Shown: positions 10,826 through 23,000 of the stretch, piece by piece
Numbering within the stretch: position 1 is the first letter of the stretch
Layout: each line of letters starts with the position of its first letter
From: Paragyromitra xinjiangensis
Lineage: Eukaryota; Ascomycota; Pezizomycetes; Pezizales; Discinaceae
Assembly (NCBI GenBank): GCA_038503065.1
Contig: JBCAMK010000007.1
Location: 1,426,001 to 1,490,000, forward strand
DNA: 64,000 bases
Reading direction: 5' to 3'
Position numbers and translations under genes: made by a program
The notes under the pieces: generated by a model
What the model was told of the DNA's origin: nothing
The model's database searches: none
What the model saw: only the letters and a program-made list of their open reading frames with translations

Positions 10826-13590
10826 TCATACATCCTTCTCCTTCGCCGCCTCCGCCGGTCCCTCAGCCGCCTTTACAACCGTCGGCCCATCCAATGGCGG
10901 TGGCGCAAACACTGTGCCTTCCGGCAACTTGATTGGAACCGTCGGCAGGATCTTAAGTTTATCCGGTAGCTTCTCGCCCGCAATAACTTTCTTCATTTCG
11001 TCAATGTCTAGACTCTCATACTCGATCAATGCCTTCGCAAGTAGATCGAGTTCCTTGCGATGTGTAGTAAGAATTGATGTAACACGGGCACGAGACTCCT
11101 CGATAATACGGCGTACTTCCTTCTCGATAAGCTCTTTCGATTTGGTTGATAGGTGCTGGTAATCTTCTGTCATGTTGACATCACCAACAACAGAGGACAT
11201 TCCAAGTTCCATCACCATGCGGCGGGCATAGCGGGTTGCGCTCATCAGGTCCTACGCGAAAAAATATTAGTCGGCAAACCAACACCCCTGTAACTCAAGT
11301 AGATAGCGGCGATTACATACGTTCGAGCAACCCCCCGTAACATTCTCCGGTCCGTATATCAATTCCTCCGCAATCTTTCCTCCAAGTGCAGAATCAATAT
11401 GCGCCAACAGTTGCTTCTTACTCCACGAATAACGATCTCCCTCCGGCAAAAAGTGGGTCACACCCAGTGTTTGTCCCCTCGGCATGATAGTAACCTTATA
11501 AACCGGCATGTGCCCCTCTGTGAATAAACCAACAATCGCATGCCCACCCTCGTGATACGCAGTCATCTTCCGTTCCTCGAGCGGGATCACAGCAGACCTT
11601 CGCTCCGCACCCATCATGATTTTGTCTTTAGCCCACTCAAAGTCCTCCATACGCACATTTAATGCCTTTTGCCGGGATGCGCGGACAGCCGCCTGGTTAC
11701 ACATGTTCTCAAGCTCAGCGCCGGAGAAGCCGGGGGTGCCACGGGCAAGAAGAGATAGGTCGATCTTAGGGTTCACTTGGATTGCCTTTGTGTGGTGCTT
11801 TAGAATCGCAATGCGGCCACGAACGTCAGGGAGCGGTACAACAACATTCCGGTCAAATCTTCCGGGTCGAGTCAAAGCCTTATCAAGTAATTGTGGGAAA
11901 TTAGTTGCGGCCAGGAAGATAACTCCACTGTTCTGAGAAAAACCGTCGAGGTCGACAAGAAGTTGGTTGAGAGTCTGTTTAACATAAGCTGCATCACGCT
12001 CATTACGTTTGCCACCTATAGCATCCAACTCATCGATAAAGACAATTGCAGGAGCCTTAGCACGGGCCTGGGCAAAAAGTTCACGAACACGTTTGGCGCC
12101 AACACCGACGTAGACCTCGTCGAATTCAGACCCGGACATAAAGAAGAAAGGCACGCCAGCTTCGCCGGCAACCGCACGGGCAAGAAGCGTTTTACCAGTA
12201 CCAGGAGGACCGACGAGGAGCACACCCTTTGGCAGCTTTCCACCGAGCGTGGAGAACTGGGCGGGATCCTTCAGGAATTCGACTAGCTCTTGGAGCTCTT
12301 CTTTCGCCTCGTCGCAGCCGTGAACATCACTAAACCGGGCGGTCTGTTGCGATGCCTGTGCCTCATTCGATGTAGTCCCCGCAACCTTCTTCATCATCCC
12401 TGTAGTCTCAATCGCAAGCGTAAGGAAGACGAGCAGGAAATATGCCGTGAGTCCGAAGTAAAACAAGAATTTAATCCATTTGAAGATAGTGCCGCCGATG
12501 CTCTCGTCAACAACAACGTGGATGGGAGCTTCCCGTCCGCCGCTGCCAGAGTATCCAGATGTTCCAGATGCGTTTCTTGCCATAGCGAAAGTTCCACCGC
12601 GACTTTGTGCAGCAACAGCCTGTCCAATAGCCTGGATTTCCTCACCGCTGAGGGCAGAGTTCTCGGCAAAGTCGCCACGACGATCCATTACAACTCTTGC
12701 TTTTTCGAATTGACCAGTGCGTTCAAGTGCCTTGACGTATTTGTCCTCGCAGGCTCGGTTGGTGGCATATTGGCCAGTTTGATACCTGTCGATAACGTAC
12801 TGCGGGAGATTAGCACGAAGGAGCGTCTCGTAAAACTTTTCTTGAGCGGCTGGGTTTTGCGAGCTGTTGTTTGCGGCTTGTTCAGCGCGGTACAGGGCAT
12901 TTTGGGAAAGGCCGGAGAAGGATAGGAAGCCGCGGGCGAAGGAGTTGCCAGTGATCATAGGCACCGAGGATGGTATCCTACTAAGTGAGAAGGCCGGGAG
13001 AGAAGAAAACCGTCGAGCAGTACCGGTAAAAGTTGAAAATGGCGAGTGTGAAAACTGAGACCGATGGGAATTCCCAAAGGCTGCCTAAAGTCAGTAAGGG
13101 CCCGTAGGACTACTAGGTGACAAGAGAACTGACCGGAACGCAAGATGTGACCAGCAAGTAAAGGTGAGCCATTGAAGTTTGGGAATATGTGAGAAGTGCG
13201 AAGTTCCGGATAAGCTTTCATGAAGTCGGGAACTTCCGCCACCGAACCATTGACCTGCCACCATCAGCATGAGAACCCCCAACCTCCAATATACATAACC
13301 CTCCATTCCTACCTTTCGGGATTCATCTGTTTTCCTAGCCAGAGGTGCACTTTCAGAGTGAATAGTCCTCACTACACTCTGGCTATTTTTCTGAATCGAA
13401 CGTCCAATATGTCCCCAAGTAGTAGAAAAGACCGTCGAGATACTCGGTAGTAGCCCTGAGGTTATCGATGGTAGGCCCTGTAGTCACGAACAAAACCCAG
13501 TTAGAGAAAGAAACTTCAAACATTTCTGTGGCGCTGAGAAAGGACGAAACATACCTGCATAACAAGGCCCACCTGGAATGGAGAAGCCAT
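10826..13590 (-). CDS. YME1: Mitochondrial i-AAA protease Yme1
   Basis: ATP-dependent zinc metalloprotease of the mitochondrial inner membrane, catalytic side facing the intermembrane space, used in protein quality control. Exons 13590-13555, 13084-11321 and 11250-10826 give 741 aa, close to yeast Yme1 (747). Exon 1 encodes 12 residues ([12 protein letters not shown]). Exon 2 continues with a Ser/Arg/Phe-rich presequence containing [15 protein letters not shown], typical of mitochondrial import. A transmembrane segment lies at about residues 213-238. The AAA module follows, with Walker A GPPGTGKT (304-311), Walker B IVFIDE (to 364) and the second-region-of-homology arginines in RPGRFDR. The zinc site HEGGH is at 523-527. 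The intron 11252-11320 splits the peptidase domain; intron 1 is long for this window (470 nt, 13085-13554). Exon 1 is inferred from splice sites and could be wrong; the core is certain. It shares a 405-bp divergent promoter with VPS2. Confidence 0.94.
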
Positions 13591-13995
13591 GATGGCCTCC
13601 GGCAATGAGAGTAAACAATTCAAAAGAGAGCAGTTCCTCTGAGCTCGTGGGAAGGGAATGTCGAGACCAGCCAAACGACGGCGGGGAGGGTGAAGTCTAG
13701 AAGGGGTGAAAGGTGTAGGTAGGATGGGAGAGTGGCGGTAGTATGGTGGGGGAGGGGGTGGATTGTCACCTTGCCGCCTCGCGATGATCTTCTTCGCCGG
13801 AAAGAAAAAGAATGGGAACTTGACTAATCAGCCAGCTGCGCCAAGCCAAATCCAATCAGCCTCTTAGATTCAACGTCACCTCAAGCCAAGCAAGATAACG
13901 ACCCTAACACCGAATCTTCTTCTTCCTCCTACTACTTCTTCTACTTCCCCTCAAGAACCCCCCTCTCCGCGTAGCTCGCCGAAGCTTTCCCTCCT
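13591..13995. promoter_or_regulatory. Bidirectional promoter region of YME1 and VPS2
   Basis: The 405 bp between two divergent start codons must carry both promoters. It has a pyrimidine-rich stretch (about 13915-13990) directly before the VPS2 ATG, common in fungal leaders. I see no TATA box I would stand behind. Confidence 0.6.
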
Positions 13996-14844
13996 ATGAG
14001 TGGAATTATCGAATGGGCCTTCGGGCGACGCCAAACTCCTGCTGAAAGGCTGCGAAAAGTATGTTCCTCTAAACTTACACACCCCCCCACTGTGTACCGA
14101 AACTACCACTAACTTTACATCTATCTAGCACCAAAGAGCTCTCGAAAAAGCTCAACGTGAACTCGACAGAGAACGCATAAAGCTCGAACAGCAAGAAAAA
14201 AAGCTTATCGCGGACATCAAACGCTCAGCTAAAAATGGCCAAATGGGAGCATGCAAGATACAAGCTAAGGATCTAGTACGCACAAGGAAGTATGTCCCCC
14301 AGCTGCCCCCCAAAAAAAAACACATACACGCTAACACCGAAAAATAGCTATATTCAGAAGTTCTACCAAATGAAGACACAGCTCCAAGCTGTCTCTCTCC
14401 GAATCCAGACTGTCCGCTCCAACGAACAGATGATGCAATCCATGAAAGGTGCAACTTCCCTCCTCGGCTCTATGAACCGTTCCATGAACCTTCCAGCACT
14501 CCAACGCATCGCAATGGATTTCGAGAGGGAGAACGACATCATGGAACAAAGACAGGAGATGATGGACGATGCTATCGATGACGTGACCGGATTGGACGAT
14601 GAGATTGAGAGCGACGAGATCGTTAATCAAGTTCTGGACGAGATTGGCGTAGAAATGAACCAATCTGTAAGCCTGCACTCACTTCTATTCCTAACTTCGC
14701 TAGCTAACATCTATCTAGCTCGGCGAGACACCTTCAGGAATCGCCTCCGCGAACGCAGCTGCAGAAGGCAAAGTAGCGCAGGCCGTAGGCGCGGATTCTA
14801 TGGACGATGATTTGCAAGCGAGATTAGACAGTCTAAGGCGTTGA
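13996..14844 (+). CDS. VPS2: ESCRT-III subunit Vps2/Did4 (CHMP2 family)
   Basis: Four exons (13996-14058, 14129-14289, 14348-14666, 14719-14844) with introns of 70, 58 and 52 nt give 222 aa, the usual CHMP2 length. Vps2 is a late ESCRT-III subunit that co-polymerises with Snf7/Vps24 on endosomal membranes and recruits the ATPase Vps4. Visible features are the N-terminal MSGIIEWAFGRR, the basic first helix (RALEKAQRELDRERIKLEQQ), the Snf7 core with MKGATSLLGSMNRSMNLPALQ, and an acidic C-terminal half (DDEIESDEIVNQVLDEIG). The protein ends in DDDLQARLDSLRR, which fits the MIM1 motif (D/E-x2-L-x2-RL-x2-LR) that binds the Vps4 MIT domain. All splice junctions keep frame. Confidence 0.95.
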
Positions 14845-15275
14845 GTGACGACACGCGAACTTTTTTTTATGCCTTCCTTGCTGGGTGTCTTGTCACGATA
14901 TGATTGGGTTCCTTGGCGTTTACGTCTTTTTTTTTCTTATTTTTTGCTGTTTTCTCAGTGAGCTAAGTGGATGCGATGGGACAGTTGCTTGAAAATATTG
15001 CATATCCACTTTTGGACTTTTGTTACTCTTTGACTCTCTTACGAGTGGAGATGGGCTGCGTCTTATTGAAGTTTATTGGGATGTGGTGAATCGATGGGTG
15101 GTTACCATGGCATAATAATATTGTTTTGAGGAAAAGGAGTAAACTCAGCGCCTCCTTTACTGTTATGGATTCATATCTCCACCGAAAATAATTCACTCGC
15201 CGAACACCTCACCGTAAACTCAGCCAGTTGATACAAAACCTTAAAAATGACCCCGTCAAAATAGTTCAGGAAGAT
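14845..15275. other. VPS2 3' flank
   Basis: T-rich downstream sequence (TTTTTTTAT near 14863, CTTTTTTTTTCTTATTTTTT near 14926) consistent with the VPS2 3' untranslated region and polyadenylation zone. No gene seen. Confidence 0.5.
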
Positions 15276-15926
15276 ATGTTTCCCTTTTTCCCACAGCCGA
15301 GCCAACAACCCATAACATCAATCCTCCTAAATCTAACTACCAGCACAGCTATCAAGTCAGTTTTGATGATAATACATCACCTAAAGCAACACAAAGACCC
15401 ACAATTTGAATATCCTGCCCAAAAAATAAGAATAATCATCCCATCACCATATGCATCTCTCTTGCCAATCAACACGCGAACCCTGGGCCAAAGGCATCTG
15501 ATTGATACAGAGCTTGATATAGACGCTGGGTGGAAGAATGAAGTTATATATGAAGCGATACCTCGAACTTGTAAATATGAATCTATCCTCGTCTATACCA
15601 GGCCTCTCTTCATCAGGCGGACAACTAAAAGGCATCGTGTTGGCACGAGTGAGTATTTTTATTCATGGGGTATCACTCACGTTTATATCAGTAACTTCAT
15701 GGGGACGCACAAAGAGAATGAGGGAGAATTAACTCAGCCTCCCCAGTATCCACCTAGGCCCTTGGTATATTACTTCCCCCTTCCCCCTCCGAGGGAATTT
15801 TTCCCAAACGGTATACTAGCACTCCATGAAAAACTAAAAAGCCAACTCAACTCAAACAGAGAACAGATCTTCCAGATACTCACCAACACACAAGATTGCG
15901 AGACAAGATACTTAAATATATACTAA
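15276..15926 (+). CDS. Possible hypothetical protein, unrecognised
   Basis: A 216-codon open frame, one of the longest in the gene-poor part of the window. The frame is open 16 codons further upstream without an ATG. I recognise no domain. The inferred protein is rich in Ile, Tyr, Pro and Arg, with a proline-rich stretch (PPQYPPRPLVYYFPLPPP) and a charged end (LHEKLKSQLNSNREQ). A second 60-codon plus-strand frame follows after 15952 and could be a further exon or remnant. It may be a lineage-specific gene, a decayed gene or chance. Confidence 0.28.
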   Translation: MFPFFPQPSQQPITSILLNLTTSTAIKSVLMIIHHLKQHKDPQFEYPAQKIRIIIPSPYASLLPINTRTLGQRHLIDTELDIDAGWKNEVIYEAIPRTCKYESILVYTRPLFIRRTTKRHRVGTSEYFYSWGITHVYISNFMGTHKENEGELTQPPQYPPRPLVYYFPLPPPREFFPNGILALHEKLKSQLNSNREQIFQILTNTQDCETRYLNIY

Positions 15927-18900
15927 ACCAATATCCACTCCACTCCGGACCTTGGGTAGCGCAACCAAGTTCTACAGTACCGCGCTCCTGACCAAAGTTA
16001 ACATAGGCCAAATCCACCAACTTCTCCAAGCAATACTGATAGCCCCCAGTCTTCGGAACATCGTTACGACAAAAAGGTACCTTGAGTCAATAGTACTACA
16101 CTACATTAGCTCAGGATTTATCCTTCTTCTTCGTACGTAGGGTAAGATCTAGACTCTCGAGCCCAGCCGGTGCCCCGCCATTTCCAGCCCGAGTGATTAG
16201 TTATGAAGAAACCCCGGGGAGCAAAAGATTTGAACCTGATGTTGGTGCAGCACACAACAGCAACCATGCAACCTTCTAATTCCCTACAGATTAAGGGCAT
16301 TTTCTAATACCTGGAAAGTCACAGTCTAATGAAATATTCCAAGTACAAACGTAATTGAAATATCGTGGTTATAGCCACGGTTTATAACGCACCACAAACA
16401 TAAAGTACGTAACTTATACACATCAACACAAGTAACTACTTATCGGCAACCCTTCTCGATATACTCAGCAGTTACCAGGACTCTTCACCTATAACTAATA
16501 AAAATTCATATCCTCCAAGCTTGTGCCAAGACAGCAAACCCCTTCCGAAGATCTCAGAGCATGCTCCAACACCCCTACTCAAATTATGCTACAGGGAGAT
16601 ACTTCTCTACAAAAAACCATGAGCTCCAAGGATTGCTGAAAATTTTTCTCGGTCGTAAATATTAAAGAAATGGCGTGTCCGCCCACCCATACCAATCATA
16701 GCCCCAACACTTGCGAACACATGCCACTCAGATACGTCCCACGTAGCCCGATTCTCATCACGATTGCCGTTTCCCGATGCAAGTGAATGTAACAACCTAG
16801 CAGTCTCATGTGTATAATGCATGAAAGCCACCAAGTTCTCTAGCTCGTATTCTTCTCCAGCACATGATCCATGCATCACAAATATCACTCGACGACTCTC
16901 AAAGCACATTTTTCTAGTACTAGCCTGTGCAGCACCTTACGATTGGTGGTATGATTCCGGATCATTGCCAACCAGGCTTCCGCGCCTCTAGCCGAGTTCT
17001 CGATTCCTTTTTCTTCTTCCAGGAGAAATCTTGGTCGATAGATCAATTTCTGTGCGATGGGAGATGTTAACCTTTACCAATAAACACATGTACATGCCGA
17101 ATGTAATTCCTGGTCCAGTTAACTAGCGCATGAGACCACTACCATTTCGATCCTTATACCTTAATTACTAAGCATATACGTAGCTCCTTTTTTCGACCGA
17201 AAATAATCCCAAACCACCCAATAAAATACTGATGCGGGGGGGAGGCGGAGTAAGGGAATATCAGAAGATGTAACGATCGAGTTTTGTATGGTTTGATGTT
17301 TTTTTTTTTTTTCGGTCTGATTTTGGTTTCGCCCCTTTGTGTCGAGAGCATGATAAGATCCATAATCAAGGAGGTATTGTGCGCTAACTGAAGACGAAAA
17401 TAAAGGTAAAATATTCACATAGATGCTTCGCCGATGATCTGCATGAAGACTGACTCGACTCAGTGACCCCCAATCTTCCTAGAGAAAATTTTAGTCAAGA
17501 CTTTCGATAACTGACTGCCCTACGGGTTCTCTCGGAGAGCTTTACGCTATTTCCAAATCCCTGTGATAACGGTGTTCCGAGTGATAAACTGTGATGCATG
17601 TATGTGGGGGGGCGAGCAGCGGCATTCGGTTTTGGTCGAGAACCAGCCACCGCCTATCGAAGGTAAACAAAACTACCCATGAGTCGATGTAAAGTAGGCA
17701 GTCCAGGGGGTGGGGCGTAAAACTGTTCGAGAATAGGAGATTAACCTCAAGAATTCGCCGAGTGGGAATCTTCACAACTCACATAAATCAAGGGCTACCA
17801 GCTCTCCATCCCACGCAGCTGGCTGTGTCAGTGCTACCTCGCTTAGCCATATGTATATGTTTCACTCCCACAATACTACCAATGGTTTACCCACAAGGGT
17901 GTTCCATACCTATTATTTGGGTCCTGGCCCCGGGACCCTGGGATTCAGAGCAACAACAAAGGCTGAGATAAACGAGGTCCCGGTGATATCTGCTAAGTAT
18001 AGGGCTAGATCGGCAAGAAAAGCGGTGGAGGCGCTGACCCAAAGTGTCTCGGAGTTTGTCTGAGGTATGCGGTCTGTGCTGTTGAGAAAGGGTAAGGGTA
18101 TACGGTAGTAATACGGTCAAAGCTCAGAGTCCACCGACACGTATTTGATATCGACGAACTGAACTGAACTGCCAAACGCAAAGTGAGTGGTAAGCAATGC
18201 ATTGTATAGCGATTGCAAACCGTAACGCCGGTCGAGTGATTCTCGATGATCTCGAGACGCGTCCTTGTCAAGTCATGGCAATAGATGTCTACTAAAGTTT
18301 ATCGATATGTGATATACATGATTTATTTGTAACACTATTTCTTGGTAGATAGCTTATGCGTCTCATCGTGTATCTCTTAATTGCAGGGATTTATTGGGAG
18401 GACTTGGGAGTGGGATCTGCATTTCTTTCATTTGAACTTCTAGTGGCTGTATGTAGCCAGGGTTTTTCTTGGCCCAAGAATGAATTCGCATGACATGGAT
18501 CAATCTTCGAAAAAAAGAACCATCCAGACCGCTCAAACGGTAGCTCGAATACTACAGACCTAGATAAGGCATGAATACATGTATCTAATGATGTTGGTTT
18601 ACTATGTGTCGCATGTTATATTGGGAGGGTACATGTAATTATCTAGTATACCAAACCATATATAATTCTGAGAGAGGTTAATTCTGACCCAGGAGAGTCA
18701 ACTTCAGACTTGAAAAATATCATAAGGTTCGGGGCATATTATTAATTCTGATTCGTTCGATTAGTTTCACCGGTATGTCACATGTTCGTGATGAGTGGGA
18801 TATTCTCTAGCCTTCTTTCATTCTCCCCACGCCTCTCCTACAACACATAGTCGGATTTATGAGGAAATTGCGCTTCCAAGTGGATTGACCTACCCTCCGT

Positions 18901-21900
18901 ATCTCATCTTTTTCTCTTCTCCCCCATTTTAAACTACTGCTAGGGTTGTCTTCATTCCATAAGTAATCATGAAGATGGATATCTATCATATGAGCTGACG
19001 TAAGTGTGTGAGACCTGCTATCTGGTTGGCTTACCATCAGTTAAAGCAACCAAACCATCAAGGGCGAAGGCTGGGAGGAGGCGTGGGCTGTACTGTCGAC
19101 CACTGTGTGGGATCACAAATATTCTGCTGGCATGCACCCTAGCCTCTATAAACACAAGCCTTGCTCTACCCTATCACAAATACTCTATCAGGCTCAGGCT
19201 CAAAAAGAGAAGTACAAACCAGAGTTCTAAAACCTTGGTAAGGATTCCAAACTCTTCAAACTTGAGCTACAACCAACATTTTTCTACGACGTAGCTATCC
19301 ACCTTTCCTACAGCCCGATGGGTTTGAATCGAGACTGATAGAGAGTTGATTAGCGCTAGATCTGCACATCCACTATGTGCTGGCGTGCCAGTGAGAATTC
19401 GAAACCTTCCTAAGGGATATTCGAGTGCGAGCTCATGATGGCACCCTTGGAGCCAGTGGTGCAACCAAGTATCATCTTCTCGTGATCTTTTCAAGAAGAT
19501 CATCGCTTCGGTGGACTTTCGACCCAATAGGAATTGATTAAGCCTATAAGTATCAAAAAAACCGAATACCCTACTGCACCTCTTATGTGTGTGATTCCTC
19601 ATAGATCATGACCATTTAAGAGGCTATGGCGCTACATACCCGAATTGCATTCGGAAAAGGGGCGTTTTGGAGAGTCGGTTTTTATACTCACCTGCATTTC
19701 GCTGAGCCAGGTCAATTTATATCTTGGAGAGACCTGTTTCTAGTCAGCCGGGTGAGGTGATTCTGGGACATAGCGTCTGGCAGCGCCGAATCGCTAGCCC
19801 CCGTGTGAGTACCTACTGCATATTTTGAGCCGTTGTTGGGAGGATCGATTATTTTTAGAGCTAATGTGTTGATGAGTACTTGCGTCTGATAGGTTTCAAA
19901 CCCTTGGAGAAATTCGAGAGGCTTCTCGGAGATATTCACGCGTGAATTTGTTTGGTAAAAGGTTCCTATTTGCCGCTGTTTCGTTTCGTTTCAAACAGTC
20001 TCATTACTAAAACAACCGCATCAGTATCTTTTAGCCTGAACACCGTTTCCGTTGTGATGGCATAACATGTGCTGTTTCACAGGGCGATCCTCATGGCTAG
20101 CCGAAGCAAACGTATCGACGTGCGCGCAATATCTGCATCGCAACTCTGCAAGTCTTGCATAGATAATATTTACACAACATCAGTTACCTAATGTCGAGCA
20201 CCAGTAGCAGGGAAGACAGCGCTGAATTCTGAACAGACCTGGCTCATAGCATGCCATGGTATTTTCGTCGCCTATCCGAGATTTTAGCACCCAATGGATT
20301 TAGTCTATCCGTTAAAGGCTAATTATAAGAATACACTACTGCTATCCATCTGCATCTTTAGTCAACCGCTAAACGGGAAACTAATATCACAAACATAAAT
20401 CGCCAATAGCATTGTGAAAGGGTGAAAGTGTGTGCGCAAGATCGAGATCGTGGAGGAAGGCATCCGAGGGATTTTCGCCTGGGCTTGCAGACGACAGAAA
20501 CGATTATTTCGACGCGAATTAGGTGTTAAATATGTAACGAGCACACATCACGACACATGGAACACTCTATATACACAATTCCAATATTGCATACCTACAT
20601 ATACTGTATCCAGTTGCACGATGCAATTTAGGGATGCCCACGCCTAAGCGCTCGGGCCAACATTGTGGAGAATCAATGTGCGCAAGGCTTTGGAGAGCCC
20701 AAAGAAGATGGATCATCGTCAACTTGAATCGGAGAATGAGGGCGAGATGGCAGGATTTAACGAGCCCGGATTGGTGCAACCTATCATGAATTCCGACGAG
20801 AAGGAAACGAGATTAATCCCTGGGATGCTGTCCTGGTGCAATTCCTTGAAGATATCACCATCTTGTAGGCACGAGTTGCATGAAACAAACTGATAAGCGG
20901 GTCGAGTAGCGACATGATCTCTACTCGCCAATCGAGAATCATTTCCGCCGATTCTGCACGGATCACTGCGCAAGCGCAAACGCAACCAGAGGCGAGACAA
21001 CCAAAATGGGCTGCTTGCAATTGGCTGAGGAGCATGTCATAATCATCTGTTTGTTCCACACCACAGGGGATCCCTAAAACAAATCCTGGTATCGTGATTT
21101 GTCCTTTGCCCACCTTGTATAGATCTACTAAACACCTGGGGCTAGTAAACATCTTGCATTCACAACTAAATTCTTATATCGAATGCTCAATTTACAATTG
21201 CAAGTGATACGGAAGGTATCGATCGGAACTGCAGGATTCTATTTTTATCAGACCTCTGCGAAATGGCAATCTCCACTTTTCGAAAGGGAACATTTCTCCA
21301 GCACACCTACTAAAAGCACCCTTATCAATGCCAAAATTTCAAACGTGTATGCCCTGCTGGGATAAGTATTTGGATGATTTTCATGGCCACGAATCCCCAA
21401 CTTATCCTCTATTGAAATAGATATACAAGCAGCCCTTTGCTGAATCACTCGCGTCTAGTCGTATACAGTGACAATCGATGGTAGAAACACTGAGTTCAAA
21501 TCACATCATTACTACTTCCTAATATAGCTCATTCTTGTCCAGTCGATCACCTTGGTACTGAAAGAGCAATATTGGGCGCAAGGCGATCCCAGCGCGGGGC
21601 ATAATAAAGGATACTACCCTAGCGAATTTAGGTAAATGTTTGTCAATCCTTCTTGTTTTCTTATGCAGTGATCATCTAGGGAGATGATGACCTGAGTGTT
21701 GTAGTGTAGGCTAGCATGCAATGAAATTAATCTTATCAAGGATATCTGGCACATTCGGGCTCGCATGCGGAATGAAATGCCATTTGTGGCCTGTGACCCA
21801 ACTAGATAACTAGCATGCTGTCAATGCCGGCTTCAGCTTTGCCACGTAATAACCTTAGATCCAGGGAGAAACAGCAATATTTTGGTCATCAATGATCACT

Positions 21901-23000
21901 CGATACTCTACCACATACTGTGAAAGGGAACTTAACCCTTAATAGATGTGATATGGTGACTTTGGTTCTAGATCGTCTTCGCCATGATGGAAACCCCCAG
22001 CAGCACAGGCAAAGCTTGGCGCCCATGCAACATTCGTGTGTTAGAGGCTTAAGATCCTTTAGCCAAGTAGTATTGAAGGTGATTTCTATGATTCGGATAC
22101 GTCGATCTATGGAGAGGGTATTATTCTTCACAGATGGCTATTTATAGGTCTTGATCTACTTGCGCTTAAACCAATGCACTTTTGGGGGTCTTTAACCAAT
22201 CAAACATCAACCAAAGGGATCTTTATCCCTACTGGTGTAATATTTTCTCCTTTTACTTTCGTGGCGAAGGAACAGTTTACCTATCGCGATGGCCCCGAAT
22301 GACAAAACCAAGTGATCCGGCGTCAATAGGTACGTTTGAAACGGAGATTTCCCAATCTCAACCCCCGCCAATTCCAATCACAAACGTGATGAGACTACAG
22401 GAAGTTTCTCGTGTCCAGTAAAAACCACTCTGATTGCGTCCACCCTGCACTTCAACCTGAGGCTAACCCATGACATCACATGACATCCTGTGATTTTCTA
22501 GGAGCCGCAGCAGAGTATCTAGAGTACAAGTTACTGGCGGAAAAGAATAAAATAAAAGAGATCTCATGATTAAGACTAGCTCCAGCACGAGAGTCACGGG
22601 GATAAAAGGAGGCTTTGTGTTTGGGTAACGTGTGAGGCGCACAATTAAGATCGAGCGGAAAGTCGAGATCTGTTTGGTCCCCCATCCGAAGCCCGAGCTA
22701 CGTATACATGATAGAAATCCCCCGAAAAACAATTCCTGGAGAGGCAAAGAACTCTCACCAAGCAAGCGAAAACGTGGGCGAATGTACCCCCACGACATTA
22801 ATTGTGTGTCAAACACTTTGAGCCCTTGCACAGCGGCCCGTCCTATCGAAACCAGTGGCTTCATATCCATCAATGTCGTAGTTTATACATATAGTATGTA
22901 TGATATTAATCACCAGTTATAAAGAAAGAAGTCAATTTAATCAGAAACAAGTAGAGAAGGATGATAAGAAACTCCCCCAGAACACTTGCCGAGTCACGAG
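15927..23000. other. Gene-poor tract, no recognised gene
   Basis: Only short, overlapping frames occur on both strands (up to 136 codons). The larger ones (16607-16909 minus, 20784-21152 minus, 22463-22873 minus) match no family I know, and I found no convincing intron-linked exon series. There is a T14 run at 17299-17312 and there are TACATGTA palindromes at 18576 and 18630. I saw no transposase or reverse-transcriptase motif. It may hold non-coding transcripts, decayed sequence or regulatory DNA. Confidence 0.45.
17299..17312. repeat. T14 homopolymer
   Basis: Fourteen uninterrupted T on the plus strand. Confidence 0.9.

Noticed and set aside
12290..12925. 211-codon plus-strand open frame
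   Set aside because: It lies antisense to the YME1 coding exon; the minus strand has clear AAA-protease motifs throughout, so this is a shadow frame.
10826..13590. Bacterial FtsH as an alternative to YME1
   Set aside because: Introns, a mitochondrial presequence and the single transmembrane segment after a long N-terminal domain point to a nuclear-encoded i-AAA protease.
16219..16290. B-box-like GGTTCAAATC on the minus strand
   Set aside because: The T-stem does not pair and there is no fitting A box or acceptor stem.
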